DNA of 64,000 nt. It comes from Salinithrix halophila (GTDB taxonomy: Bacteria; Bacillota; Bacilli; Thermoactinomycetales; DSM-45169). The notes under the pieces were generated by a model that saw nothing but the letters and a program-made list of their open reading frames with translations, searched no databases and was not told the DNA's origin. Shown piece after piece: positions 1-8,195 of the stretch (positions are counted from its first letter, which is position 1; every line of letters starts with the position of its first letter). Position numbers and translations under genes: made by a program. The stretch spans positions 186,001-250,000 of the forward strand of contig NZ_JBHSAP010000015.1 of NCBI RefSeq assembly GCF_042650125.1, given 5' to 3'.

Positions 1-302
1 CTCCGAAATCCTTCGTCCGCGCCGCACCTTGGCTCCATACCTTGTTGTTTCGGAAGGTTTATATCGACGAGATCTACCGGGGGGGCTTGGTCCGTCCCTA
101 CCGGGTCCTGGGCCGGGTGCTGGTCTTTATTGACCGGTACCTGGTTGGAGGGTTGGTGCGAGTTGTCGCCGGAATATTTCGGAATCTGGGACGCTTTGGT
201 TCCGCCGCCCAGAACGGCCAGACACAGACCTATGTTCTGTACAGCCTGATCGGGCTGGTGTTGTTGTTCGTCGGTCTGACAGCGGGGAGGTTGTTGGGAT
301 AA
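1..302 (+). CDS. nuoL: NADH-quinone oxidoreductase subunit L, C-terminal part (5'-truncated by window)
   Basis: Reading frame 3 is open from the window edge to a TAA at 300-302. It encodes the last ~100 residues of a membrane protein ending in one hydrophobic helix (around LYSLIGLVLLFVGLTAG). The segment HTLLFRKVYIDEIY is typical of the lateral-helix/C-terminal region of NuoL, the proton-pumping antiporter-like subunit of complex I. The stop codon overlaps the ATG of nuoM (TAATG), so the two are translationally coupled in a nuo operon. The start and the antiporter core lie outside the window. The identity rests on this short tail plus the nuoM-nuoN context. Confidence 0.88.
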   Translation, partial: PKSFVRAAPWLHTLLFRKVYIDEIYRGGLVRPYRVLGRVLVFIDRYLVGGLVRVVAGIFRNLGRFGSAAQNGQTQTYVLYSLIGLVLLFVGLTAGRLLG

Positions 303-1825
303 TGGAGATGCTCATAAAAACACTGCCTAGCTGGATCGTTTTCTCCCCCCTGTTGGGAGCCGCAGTGATTCTATTCTTCCCCCGGGAGAAAAGCGGTTGG
401 ATTCGACGGATTGGATGGTTGGGGACCCTTCCCCCTCTCCTGTTTTCCCTTTTTTTGTACGCTCGGTTTGATGCAGGAATACAGGGTGTGCAGTTCGGAC
501 AGAACATTCCCTGGTTCAGCATCCCGCTTCCTCAGGGAAAGAGTTGGCCGATCGCCTATCAGCTGGGCGTGGATGGTCTGTCCATGCCCCTGATGTTGCT
601 GGCGGCGTTGATCGCCTCTCTGGCGGCGATCGCTTCCCTCTATATCAAGGAGCGCCATAAAGAGTATTTTCTCCTTTTTCTGCTCTTGGAGATGGGGACG
701 CTGGGGGTCTTTCTCGCTCGCAACCTCTTTCTCTTTTTCCTCTTCTTTGAGGTGACCCTGGTTGCGATGTTTTTCCTGATCGGGATTTGGGGTTACGTCC
801 ACCGCGAGAAGACGGCCAATCAGTTTTTACTCTACAATGGACTGGGCTCCGCCTTCATGTTGATCGGTTTCCTCGGCATTCTCGCTCTGTTCCAAACACT
901 GGATTTTAACCAATTGCAGGCGGTACTGAGCGACCCCCGAACCAGCCCGCTCCTGGAACAGGGGATGGTCAACAGGCTGATGTGGGGGATCTTTCTCTGC
1001 CTGGCCCTCGCCTTCGCGATCAAACTGCCGATCTTCCCTTTCCATACCTGGATGCTGAAGGTTCATACGGAAGCCCCGCCGGCGGTAGTGATGATTCATG
1101 CCGGGGTGCTTCTAAAAATGGGGGCCTACGGGATGATTCGGTTTGGGGTGGAATTGTTTCCCGAGCAGGTGAAGGCTTCCGCCTCAGTCCTGGCGCTCTT
1201 GGGTTTGGTCAATATCTTGTACGGAGCGGTCCTGGCCTTCACCCAGAAGGATTTGAAACGTGTATTGGCCTATTCGAGTGTTAGCCACATGGGGATCATC
1301 CTGTTCGGCATCGCTTCCCTCAACCTGGTCGGTCTTCAAGGGGCCGTATTTCAAGCGGTTTCCCACGGTTTCATCGCAGCGCTGCTGTTTTTCTTTGTTG
1401 CTTCTCTCCATGAGCGGATGAGGACGACGATGATCGCGGAGTTAGGGGGGCTGGCCCGGTCCATGCCGGTGTTGATGGGGATCTTCCTCGCAGGGGGGCT
1501 GGCCCTGCTTGGCCTTCCGGGTACCTCCGGCTTCATCTCCGAGTTTCTGGCTTTCCTCGGATTATTTGAAAGCCAGCCGGTGGTGGCCGCCGTCGGGACG
1601 ATCGGTTTGGTTCTTACCGCGGTTTATAGCTTGCGGGCGGTTCTCTCCACCAGTTTTGGTCCGATCTCGGAGCGGTGGCAAAACCTGCGAGATATCCGAT
1701 GGGCGGAGGCAGGACCGATGTTGGTTCTCCTTAGCCTCATCCTTCTGATCGGTGTTTGGCCGGCGACACTCGAGGCTCCGATACAGACGACACTGCAGCT
1801 GATCGCTGCGAGGATAGGGGGGTAG
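302..1825 (+). CDS. nuoM: NADH-quinone oxidoreductase subunit M
   Basis: 507-residue polytopic membrane protein of the Mrp-antiporter-like complex I subunits. It carries the family signatures: a Glu in TM5 (LFFLFFEVTLVAMFFLIGIWG, about residues 140-160), the Lys-containing FAIKLPIFPFHTWMLKVHTEAP helix (~235-260) and LKRVLAYSSVSHMG (~315-328). It pumps protons as part of the membrane arm. The ATG overlaps the nuoL stop, with a GGGAGG ribosome site about 9 bases upstream. A second in-frame ATG follows two codons later. Length agrees with NuoM from other bacteria. It is followed 3 bases later by nuoN. Complex I of this type is absent from B. subtilis, which helps place the organism. Confidence 0.96.
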   Translation: MEMLIKTLPSWIVFSPLLGAAVILFFPREKSGWIRRIGWLGTLPPLLFSLFLYARFDAGIQGVQFGQNIPWFSIPLPQGKSWPIAYQLGVDGLSMPLMLLAALIASLAAIASLYIKERHKEYFLLFLLLEMGTLGVFLARNLFLFFLFFEVTLVAMFFLIGIWGYVHREKTANQFLLYNGLGSAFMLIGFLGILALFQTLDFNQLQAVLSDPRTSPLLEQGMVNRLMWGIFLCLALAFAIKLPIFPFHTWMLKVHTEAPPAVVMIHAGVLLKMGAYGMIRFGVELFPEQVKASASVLALLGLVNILYGAVLAFTQKDLKRVLAYSSVSHMGIILFGIASLNLVGLQGAVFQAVSHGFIAALLFFFVASLHERMRTTMIAELGGLARSMPVLMGIFLAGGLALLGLPGTSGFISEFLAFLGLFESQPVVAAVGTIGLVLTAVYSLRAVLSTSFGPISERWQNLRDIRWAEAGPMLVLLSLILLIGVWPATLEAPIQTTLQLIAARIGG

Positions 1826-1828
1826 AGC

Positions 1829-3358
1829 ATGGAAAAGTTTTTACTCGACTATGACTGGACCGTGCTGGCTCCTGAATTGACCATCGCCGGTGCGGCAGCG
1901 CTCCTGTCCATCATCGACCTGGTTCTAAAACCGAATAGAGGCCGACACATCTTGGCCTGGATGGCCTTGGCCGCTGTGGCTGCTGCAGGGTATTTCACCG
2001 CTATACGGTTGGGGGCACCCCCTTATGAAATCCTGGCTGATACCTATCGTGTGGACGACTTCGCCCGCGCCTTCAAATTAATTCTTTTGACTGGGACGGG
2101 GTTGGTGTTCCTGATATCCTTTAGGGAATTCCGGGAGGAGAAAGGGTTTGCCCAGGGGGAATACTATTACCTCCTGCTGACGGCCCTCCTCGGGGGAATG
2201 GTAATGACCTCCTCCGCCGACCTCATTACCCTCTTCGTCGGTCTGGAGTTGTTATCCATTTCCTCCTATATCCTGGCGGGAATCCGTCGGCGGCATGGGG
2301 AGTCCAGCGAAGCGGCCTGGAAATATGTCGTCATGGGCGGGGTTTCTTCTGCCTTCATCCTGTATGGGATGTCCTTCCTGTATGGGCTTGCCGGAAGCAC
2401 CAATCTGTTTACCCTGAGGGAGCGACTGGCTGAAGCCTACAATAATGGTTACGAATCCTTTATTCTGCTGTCTTTTTTCTGCATGTTGTTGGGATTTGGG
2501 TTCAAGGTGGCCTCGGCGCCTTTCCATATGTGGGCACCTGATGTATACCAGGGTTCTCCAACGCCGGTGGCTGCTTTTCTCGCTGTCGTTTCCAAATCGG
2601 CTGCCTTTGCCTTCATCCTGCGGATCTTTCTCATTGCCTTCTTGTTCTTGTACCAAGTGGGTCCCGGGAAAGAAACGGTAGGATGGGGCCTGTGGATTGT
2701 TGCAAGTCTGTCTATGGTAATCGGGAACAGTGTTGCCTTGAAACAACTGCGGACAAAACGATTGTTGGCCTATTCAAGTGTCGCCCATGGGGGTTATCTC
2801 CTTGTTCCTCTGGCGGCCCTGGGGCCGACACTCTTTGAAAGTACCCTCTACTACCTATTGGCCTACCTGTTCATGACCCTGGGGGCTTTCACCGTGGTGA
2901 TGGTGGTGGAGCGCGAGTCGGGAAAGGGAGACCTGTCGGCTTTTGCCGGTCTTTCCCGCCGTTCCCCCTTCGCGGCGGCTGGGATGGCTCTCTTTCTCGT
3001 CTCCCTGGCGGGGATTCCGGTGACCGCTGGCTTTTTCGGCAAGTTTTATATCCTGATTAACACCGTCACCTCCGGTTCAGCTGACAATCCGGGTCCCTAC
3101 TGGTTGGCCGCCATTATGTTAGGGACCACGGTCGTTTCTTACTTCTACTACTTTGGGATCATTCGGATGATGTATTTCCGCCCGCCCCAAATGGAAGGAA
3201 AACTGAGGGTGTCTGTAGGTCCGGCATGGGTGATCGGAATCGCCGTCCTCGGCACTCTGGCTCTCGGTTTTATGCCTCAGTGGGTATTGGATTTCCTCGG
3301 CACCCTCGACTGGGTATCCGCTATCTCTCCTTTAAAACAGGGGCCTGTCGGCCAGTGA
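1829..3358 (+). CDS. nuoN: NADH-quinone oxidoreductase subunit N
   Basis: 509-residue polytopic membrane protein, third antiporter-like subunit of complex I. Recognised by LFVGLELLSISSYILAG (~135-150), the FGFKVASAPFHMWAPDVYQG segment (~220-240) and LRTKRLLAYSSVAHGGY (~308-325), all diagnostic for NuoN. The ATG starts 3 bases after the nuoM stop. It is the last gene of the nuo operon, because a strong intrinsic terminator follows about 20 bases after its stop. Confidence 0.96.
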   Translation: MEKFLLDYDWTVLAPELTIAGAAALLSIIDLVLKPNRGRHILAWMALAAVAAAGYFTAIRLGAPPYEILADTYRVDDFARAFKLILLTGTGLVFLISFREFREEKGFAQGEYYYLLLTALLGGMVMTSSADLITLFVGLELLSISSYILAGIRRRHGESSEAAWKYVVMGGVSSAFILYGMSFLYGLAGSTNLFTLRERLAEAYNNGYESFILLSFFCMLLGFGFKVASAPFHMWAPDVYQGSPTPVAAFLAVVSKSAAFAFILRIFLIAFLFLYQVGPGKETVGWGLWIVASLSMVIGNSVALKQLRTKRLLAYSSVAHGGYLLVPLAALGPTLFESTLYYLLAYLFMTLGAFTVVMVVERESGKGDLSAFAGLSRRSPFAAAGMALFLVSLAGIPVTAGFFGKFYILINTVTSGSADNPGPYWLAAIMLGTTVVSYFYYFGIIRMMYFRPPQMEGKLRVSVGPAWVIGIAVLGTLALGFMPQWVLDFLGTLDWVSAISPLKQGPVGQ

Positions 3359-3376
3359 CGGTAAACGTCATGGGAT

Positions 3377-3424
3377 CAAACAGCCCGGTTTTCCATGATC
3401 CATGGGAATCCGGGCTGTTTTTTG
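3377..3424 (+). terminator. Intrinsic terminator of the nuo operon
   Basis: The stem AAACAGCCCGG at 3378-3388 pairs with CCGGGCTGTTT at 3410-3420, followed by more T. The loop also contains a self-complementary stretch (CCATGATCCATGG). It sits directly after nuoN. Confidence 0.9.
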
Positions 3425-3479
3425 GTTTAACGATAACTGGAAAGGGAAGGAAAAAAGAAGCCCTTTTTGAATCCCTCAG

Positions 3480-3827
3480 CTATCGGCGAGCTTTTGCGGG
3501 TATGAAATAGTGGAAAATCCATTCGAACCCAGCCAACATCAGGCCGATGGTGAGAGCGGCAGAGGAGGCGATGGTAAACCGGGGAAAGAGTACCGACAGA
3601 AGAATCAACACCAAGGCGTAGGTGAACAAATCGATCAGAGCTACCATAGACCCGCTTCGGATGGGATAGAGGAAATAATCGACGCCGATGGCGGCCCCTG
3701 CGAGGACAAAGGCTGTAAAGAGGAGAACGCCGGGCGAATGGATGGACATCTCTTCAAGACTGTTGTTACCGAAGCTGAGGATCACCCAGGCAACGGCCCA
3801 GCGGATAACAAAATGTAGCGTCAACAA
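3480..3827 (-). CDS. DUF2512 (YndM-like) membrane protein
   Basis: 115-residue protein with four predicted membrane helices. The pattern of an acidic residue in GVDYFLYP, then a conserved VALIDLFTYAL and a terminal E-x-x-FHYF resembles the DUF2512/YndM family of small Firmicute membrane proteins. The function of that family is unknown. A TTG start is chosen because GGAGG (on the minus strand at 3838-3834) lies 6 bases upstream. A second TTG follows immediately as an alternative. It is convergent with nuoN and divergent from ywzB, so it is monocistronic. Membrane location is clear; family assignment is moderate. Confidence 0.7.
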   Translation of the reverse strand: MLTLHFVIRWAVAWVILSFGNNSLEEMSIHSPGVLLFTAFVLAGAAIGVDYFLYPIRSGSMVALIDLFTYALVLILLSVLFPRFTIASSAALTIGLMLAGFEWIFHYFIPAKARR

Positions 3828-3975
3828 ACCAAACCTCCATGACCGGAACAGTTATCTTGGGTAGTATTCCACCAGATGAACTTCTCATGTTAGGGGTAAG
3901 GAAATCGTTGCGTTTGGGGTCGTTTTGAGTTAGCATGGGAATATCGTGAACCCACAGTCAGAGGAGTGCATACCT

Positions 3976-4218
3976 ATGGATGGAGCGACGAGCTTCGCTG
4001 CCACTGCACTCGTCAATATCCTTATTTCCCTTGCCAGTATCGCAATCAGTTGGTGGGTCCTCCAAAACCTCCGGTTGGATGTTTTCCTGCGGGATCCAAA
4101 AGGGGTACGGGCCAAGGCTTTTTACGTGATCCTGTCTATTGTACTGGGCCATGGCCTTGCAACTTTTATCATCGACTATACGGACTGGTCCAGAATGCTT
4201 GGCCACCTGTTTGGCTGA
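3976..4218 (+). CDS. ywzB: DUF1146 family membrane protein (YwzB)
   Basis: 80-residue protein with two membrane helices separated by the basic loop VFLRDPKGVRAKAFYVILSI, ending in DYTDWSRMLGHLFG. This matches the DUF1146/YwzB family (B. subtilis YwzB is of similar length and ends in a comparable DY-x-x-WS motif). It lies just upstream of ywmB-murA, as in Bacillus. ATG 3976 is preferred over an in-frame GTG at 3946, because GAGGAG at 3961-3966 is 9 bases upstream and the extra N-terminus is not family-like. Function unknown. Confidence 0.82.
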   Translation: MDGATSFAATALVNILISLASIAISWWVLQNLRLDVFLRDPKGVRAKAFYVILSIVLGHGLATFIIDYTDWSRMLGHLFG

Positions 4219-4307
4219 GAGGACTCCCGGAATCTTGACCGATCAGCGGTATATCCTCTCCTTCCCTCGTGAACAATGGTGAGAAAAGGGACGGGAGAGG
4301 ATGACCG

Positions 4308-5045
4308 ATGAAACGGGCACGTTGGATTCGCGGGATATTGATTGCGGTGGCGGCTGTTTTTCTGATCGCTACCACGCCCTCGCCGGAGGCTGAGACCACC
4401 TTGACAGACGCACTGGCGGAAGCCGGTGCTGAGCCGGAATTTTATATGTTGCATTACGGCAGCCGGATGGGAGAGGCTTTCGAACGGGAAACCGTCCCGG
4501 GTCATGTGGAACGCCTCGCTAGGAAATTAAACCTGGGTTCCGTCCGGTCTGTGCCTTCGGCGGACGGGTTGCGCTGGAGCGCTTCCGGGCGTTGGAAACG
4601 AAACCTCCGAGTTGAAATGAACGTTATCGTAGATAAGCCGCGGGATTTTTTTGTACAACCATACGTTTCTATTAAAGTGATGGGACGCGGGCGCCCCGAC
4701 AAAGGATTGATCCAGGCCCGGGACCACATCAGTCACATTCTCCAACAGCACCAAATCCAACCTCGCACTCATTTTTCCATCCAAGGCACCATTTCCAAAC
4801 GGACTGATTCCAATGGGCAAAAAGACGAGATGATCAACCGGGTGCTCGGGCGGCTGGGAGCCCGGGAGGTCGAATCGATGCGAACGGATCGAACGGCCAG
4901 TGTGTCCGCGTACACCCCTCTTTTCTCCGGGGGACTGAAAACAAAAGGCGGGACCATGAATGTCCAAGCAGCGGCTAAGGTAGCCCACGACGACCATCAT
5001 GTTATCCTGACCTTGGGGACCCCGATTATTACGATAGAATATTAG
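4308..5045 (+). CDS. ywmB: YwmB family protein (TATA-box-binding-like fold, DUF1779)
   Basis: 245-residue protein with an N-terminal hydrophobic signal or anchor (residues 7-23), predicted extracytoplasmic. The body resembles YwmB, a Bacillus protein of unknown role whose domain has a TATA-box-binding-protein-like fold. The main support is position: ywmB immediately precedes murA and spoIID in Bacillus, and here the gap to murA is 20 bases. A good site (GGGAGAGG) precedes the ATG. No catalytic motif is seen. Confidence 0.82.
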   Translation: MKRARWIRGILIAVAAVFLIATTPSPEAETTLTDALAEAGAEPEFYMLHYGSRMGEAFERETVPGHVERLARKLNLGSVRSVPSADGLRWSASGRWKRNLRVEMNVIVDKPRDFFVQPYVSIKVMGRGRPDKGLIQARDHISHILQQHQIQPRTHFSIQGTISKRTDSNGQKDEMINRVLGRLGAREVESMRTDRTASVSAYTPLFSGGLKTKGGTMNVQAAAKVAHDDHHVILTLGTPIITIEY

Positions 5046-5065
5046 TTGACGCGGAGGGAAAACCT

Positions 5066-6373
5066 TTGGAAAAAATTATTGTACGGGGCGGGAAGCGCCT
5101 CAAAGGGCGGGTCAGGGTACATGGTGCTAAGAACGCTGTTCTCCCGTTGATCGCCGCCTCCATCCTGCCGTCACGGGGGGATATCACGATCCAGGACGTG
5201 CCGATGCTGGAGGACGTCAAAACGATCACACAGGTACTTTCAAGCCTAGGCATCTCCGCCGAACTGGACGAGGGAAAGGATACGATCCGGATCAATGCCG
5301 AGCACCTCTCCAGCACCCAAGCACCTTATGACCTGATGCGAAAGATGCGGGCTTCCTTCCTGGTGATGGGTCCGCTCCTCGCCCGGAAAAAGCACGGCAG
5401 GATTCCTCTCCCCGGAGGTTGTGCTATCGGCAGCCGCCCCATTGATCAGCACCTGAAAGGGCTGGAGGCTCTTGGGGCTGAATTTGAGATCGGGCAGGGG
5501 TATATTGAAGGCCGAGTGCCCGATCGCCTGCGTGGAACAAAGATCTATCTGGATGTCGCCAGCGTGGGAGCTACCCAGAACATCATGATGGCCGCTGCTC
5601 TTGCTGAAGGAACCACCATCATCGAAAATGCTGCCTGTGAGCCGGAAAATGTGGACTTAGCCAATTTTATCAATGCGATGGGCGGGCGCGTTCGCGGTGC
5701 AGGCACTGATACGATTCGGATCCACGGGGTCGATTTCCTCCACGGGACGGAGTACTGCGTCATTCCGGACCGGATCGAAGCAGGCACCTATATGGCCGCT
5801 GCGGCGATTACTCGTGGGGAGGTATTTGTGGAAGGAGCCCTCTCTGACCACTTGAATCCGGTAATCGCCAAGATGAGGGAGATGGGTATCGAGATCTTGG
5901 AAGGAGAAAACGGGGTCCATGTTCGGGCTGATAAGCCGCTGAAACCGGTCAATGTGAAGACGCTTCCCTATCCGGGTTTTCCCACTGATATGCAGTCCCA
6001 GATGATGGCGTTACAGCTGATGGCGGAGGGTAGCAGTACACTGACGGAAACCGTTTTTGAAAACCGTTTTATGCATGTTGAAGAAATGAAACGGATGGGC
6101 GCCAAGATGAAGATCGACGGTCGTTCTGTGATGATGGAAGGTGGTAAACCTTTGTCGGGTGCGACAGTCCGGTCCACTGATCTCAGGGCCGGTGCGGCGC
6201 TGGTTCTGCTCGGGTTGGTGGCTGAAGGTGCTACCGAAGTGACGGATCTCCATCACATCGACCGGGGCTATGTGGATTTGGTCGGAAAACTGCGATCCTT
6301 GGGTGCCAATATTGAGCGCGTATCGGATGAAGAGATGAAAGACGACTTGAAATTCCAGCACTCATATGCTTAA
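5066..6373 (+). CDS. murA: UDP-N-acetylglucosamine 1-carboxyvinyltransferase
   Basis: 435-residue MurA, the first committed enzyme of peptidoglycan synthesis, transferring enolpyruvate from PEP to UDP-GlcNAc in the cytoplasm. The K22-N23 pair in GAKNA and the active-site Cys at about residue 119 (GGCAIGSRP) are present. That Cys is the residue alkylated by fosfomycin in this family, so the enzyme should be sensitive. The TTG start follows GGAGGG by 7 bases. It is probably co-transcribed with ywmB and ends at an intrinsic terminator. The context matches the murAA rather than the murAB locus of Bacillus. Confidence 0.97.
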   Translation: MEKIIVRGGKRLKGRVRVHGAKNAVLPLIAASILPSRGDITIQDVPMLEDVKTITQVLSSLGISAELDEGKDTIRINAEHLSSTQAPYDLMRKMRASFLVMGPLLARKKHGRIPLPGGCAIGSRPIDQHLKGLEALGAEFEIGQGYIEGRVPDRLRGTKIYLDVASVGATQNIMMAAALAEGTTIIENAACEPENVDLANFINAMGGRVRGAGTDTIRIHGVDFLHGTEYCVIPDRIEAGTYMAAAAITRGEVFVEGALSDHLNPVIAKMREMGIEILEGENGVHVRADKPLKPVNVKTLPYPGFPTDMQSQMMALQLMAEGSSTLTETVFENRFMHVEEMKRMGAKMKIDGRSVMMEGGKPLSGATVRSTDLRAGAALVLLGLVAEGATEVTDLHHIDRGYVDLVGKLRSLGANIERVSDEEMKDDLKFQHSYA

Positions 6374-6381
6374 TTTTTTGG

Positions 6382-6413
6382 CTAATGCGGGGTTAACCCC
6401 CGCATTTTTTTTG
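6382..6413 (+). terminator. Intrinsic terminator after murA
   Basis: AATGCGGGGG-like stem: ATGCGGGGTT and AACCCCCGCAT form a compact hairpin at 6384-6404, followed by a run of eight T. Confidence 0.92.
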
Positions 6414-6508
6414 TTGTGGCAGCCTCGGCTTGGTTCTGTTTCCGGTTTTGTCGGCATAGGGTGGTTAGAGAGGTTGTCCTTTAGGGACGAAGAGGAGGCA
6501 GATCCGTT

Positions 6509-7531
6509 TTGCACAAAGGAATGCTGCTGATGGTGTCCATTCTGGTTGCGATCATGGTTGCCGTGCCTACGCTTCTAGTCAGTCTGGGCGGCAACAAACC
6601 TCCGGCTTCCGCTCCGGAACCACGAGAAAAAGGGACAAGCCATCCTTCCGGCGGCCCGGAGGTAGATGTTTACCTGACCCGGGAGAAACGGTTGGTAAGT
6701 CTTCCGATGGAGCAGTACATTCGCGGTGTGGTAGCAGCGGAGATGCCAGCCGACTTTCATATGGAAGCCCTGAAAGCCCAGGCGTTCGTGGCCCGTACGT
6801 ATATGGCGGACCGGATGAGGAGAGAAGATTATTCGGATATGAAAAAATTAGGAGGGACCGCTGAAGAAGCCCAGGTCACCGATACGGTCCAGCATCAAGT
6901 TTACCTTACGGACAAAGAGCTGAAAAAAAACTGGGGAAGCCGTTATTCGGTTTATTCCGATCGGATCGACGCGGCGGTGAAGGAGACAGAAGGACAGGTG
7001 ATTCAATACAGGGGAGAACCCATCTATGCCGCCTTTTTTTCTACAAGCAACGGATACACGGAGAATTCCGAGGATTACTTTGATGAAAAGGTTCCTTATC
7101 TGCGGAGTGTCGTCTCTCCCTGGGATAAGGTTTCGCCCAAATATAAAGCCAAAAAAACGGTTTCGGTCAGTGAATTGGCCTCACAGCTGCAAAAGGCGAC
7201 AGGAAAGCAAGTGGCAGTTCCGGCGTCTTCTGGGGGCGGTTTACTGAAGGTGGTGGACCGAACCGAAGGAAAACGGATCAGCAAGGTTCGCATCGGTGAT
7301 CAGTTGTTTACCGGTCGCCAAGTAAGAGAAGCACTGGGTCTTTCGTCCACGGATTTCACCTGGGAGATAGATGGAAAAGACATTACCTTGATTACCCGCG
7401 GTTACGGCCATGGAGTCGGAATGAGTCAGTGGGGGGCTCATTTGATGGCTGAAAAGGGTAAAAGTGCACAAGAGATTATTGATTACTATTACAAAGGGGT
7501 AGAGATCGCCGACGCCGGATGGAAGAAATGA
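6509..7531 (+). CDS. spoIID: Stage II sporulation protein D (engulfment lytic transglycosylase)
   Basis: 340-residue protein with an N-terminal membrane anchor (residues 5-26) and a SpoIID/LytB domain. It acts in the mother-cell membrane to degrade septal peptidoglycan during engulfment, together with SpoIIP and SpoIIM. Diagnostic stretches are EMPADFHMEALKAQAFVART (~80-100, including the catalytic-type Glu), YTENSEDYF (~178) and GYGHGVGMSQWGA (~300), the last two conserved in the family. The TTG start follows AGGAGGCAG. It sits downstream of murA as in B. subtilis, in its own transcription unit. Confidence 0.95.
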   Translation: MHKGMLLMVSILVAIMVAVPTLLVSLGGNKPPASAPEPREKGTSHPSGGPEVDVYLTREKRLVSLPMEQYIRGVVAAEMPADFHMEALKAQAFVARTYMADRMRREDYSDMKKLGGTAEEAQVTDTVQHQVYLTDKELKKNWGSRYSVYSDRIDAAVKETEGQVIQYRGEPIYAAFFSTSNGYTENSEDYFDEKVPYLRSVVSPWDKVSPKYKAKKTVSVSELASQLQKATGKQVAVPASSGGGLLKVVDRTEGKRISKVRIGDQLFTGRQVREALGLSSTDFTWEIDGKDITLITRGYGHGVGMSQWGAHLMAEKGKSAQEIIDYYYKGVEIADAGWKK

Positions 7532-7566
7532 AACCTTGTGTTTCCGGTTCAATAACTAAAAGAAAG

Positions 7567-7590
7567 TACCGTCCTAATGGGCGGTTTTTT
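7567..7590 (+). terminator. Intrinsic terminator after spoIID
   Basis: ACCGTCC at 7568-7574 pairs with GGGCGGT (one wobble) and is followed by TTTTTT. Confidence 0.7.
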
Positions 7591-7633
7591 CTGTATTCGT
7601 ACCATGAAAACACCTCCGATTGTACTCGTAACG

Positions 7634-7679
7634 AAAGGCCGCCTCGATTCCAGCTTAACTGAGGAAAGAGGCAGTCTTT
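7634..7679 (-). terminator. Possible terminator of the minus-strand lipoprotein gene
   Basis: AAAGACTGCCTC (minus strand) pairs with GAGGCGGCCTTT through 12 positions including two G-U pairs, with a 22-base loop. The T tract is short, so this is tentative. Confidence 0.4.
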
Positions 7680-7722
7680 GTATGGACCTGATGAAGCAAG
7701 GACAAACAATGATCCCAGACCC

Positions 7723-8076
7723 TTATTCAGGGAGGGCTTTGGAGTCTACGATGAACTTTACTGTCATGGGTTTCTTTGATATGGTAATAACCTTTTTCTG
7801 AGGCCCTGCTTCTATTTTATATTTCTGACTAGTCGATAAGCCGACAACCACTTTCCCCTCCCTGTTGGTTAACATGGCTTTGGGAATGGCGCCAACCTCA
7901 TCTTTTTCTTCCTCCTCTATGATCACTGTAATTCCTACAGCAAACCGAGGAATCGGTTCTCCTTCCTTATTGACGATTTGAATGGTGATCGGAGTCAAAT
8001 TTGGTTTGGGCTCTTCTTTACTGCAACCCCCTGCTATCAAAACAGAAAAGACAAACATGAGAGGCATGATTCGCAA
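7723..8076 (-). CDS. Small secreted lipoprotein of unknown function
   Basis: 117-residue protein with a signal peptide ending in the lipobox LIAGGC (lipidated Cys at residue 18), followed by KEEPKPNL and a single beta-rich domain. The segment IQIVNKEGEPIPRFAVGITV...TNREGKVVVGL resembles a carboxypeptidase-regulatory or Ig-like small domain, but no family is assigned. The TTG start is set by GGGGGTGA 6 bases upstream. It is divergent from the broken protease at 8196 and lies in a stretch visibly richer in A+T than its neighbours, consistent with recent acquisition. Confidence 0.72.
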   Translation of the reverse strand: MRIMPLMFVFSVLIAGGCSKEEPKPNLTPITIQIVNKEGEPIPRFAVGITVIIEEEEKDEVGAIPKAMLTNREGKVVVGLSTSQKYKIEAGPQKKVITISKKPMTVKFIVDSKALPE

Positions 8077-8131
8077 AATTGTTCACCCCCTTCTACTATT
8101 TGACGAAAAGACAGTGAAATATGTTGCAAAA

Positions 8132-8160
8132 TTGACAATGTTTTTATATATTAATTATTA
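8132..8160 (+). promoter_or_regulatory. Tentative sigma-A promoter for the protease (pseudo)gene
   Basis: A consensus -35 TTGACA at 8132-8137 lies in an AT-rich block. The -10 element is ambiguous (best placed about 8155-8160, poor match). A GGGAGG ribosome site follows at 8180. Confidence 0.35.
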
Positions 8161-8195
8161 GCTGGTTCATCTTATATAGGGAGGACTTTGAAAAC

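Noticed and set aside
3510..3818. 102-codon plus-strand ORF opposite the DUF2512 gene
   Set aside because: It is the antisense shadow of a hydrophobic protein, rich in Gln, Asp and Gly. The minus-strand gene has a ribosome site and membrane helices.
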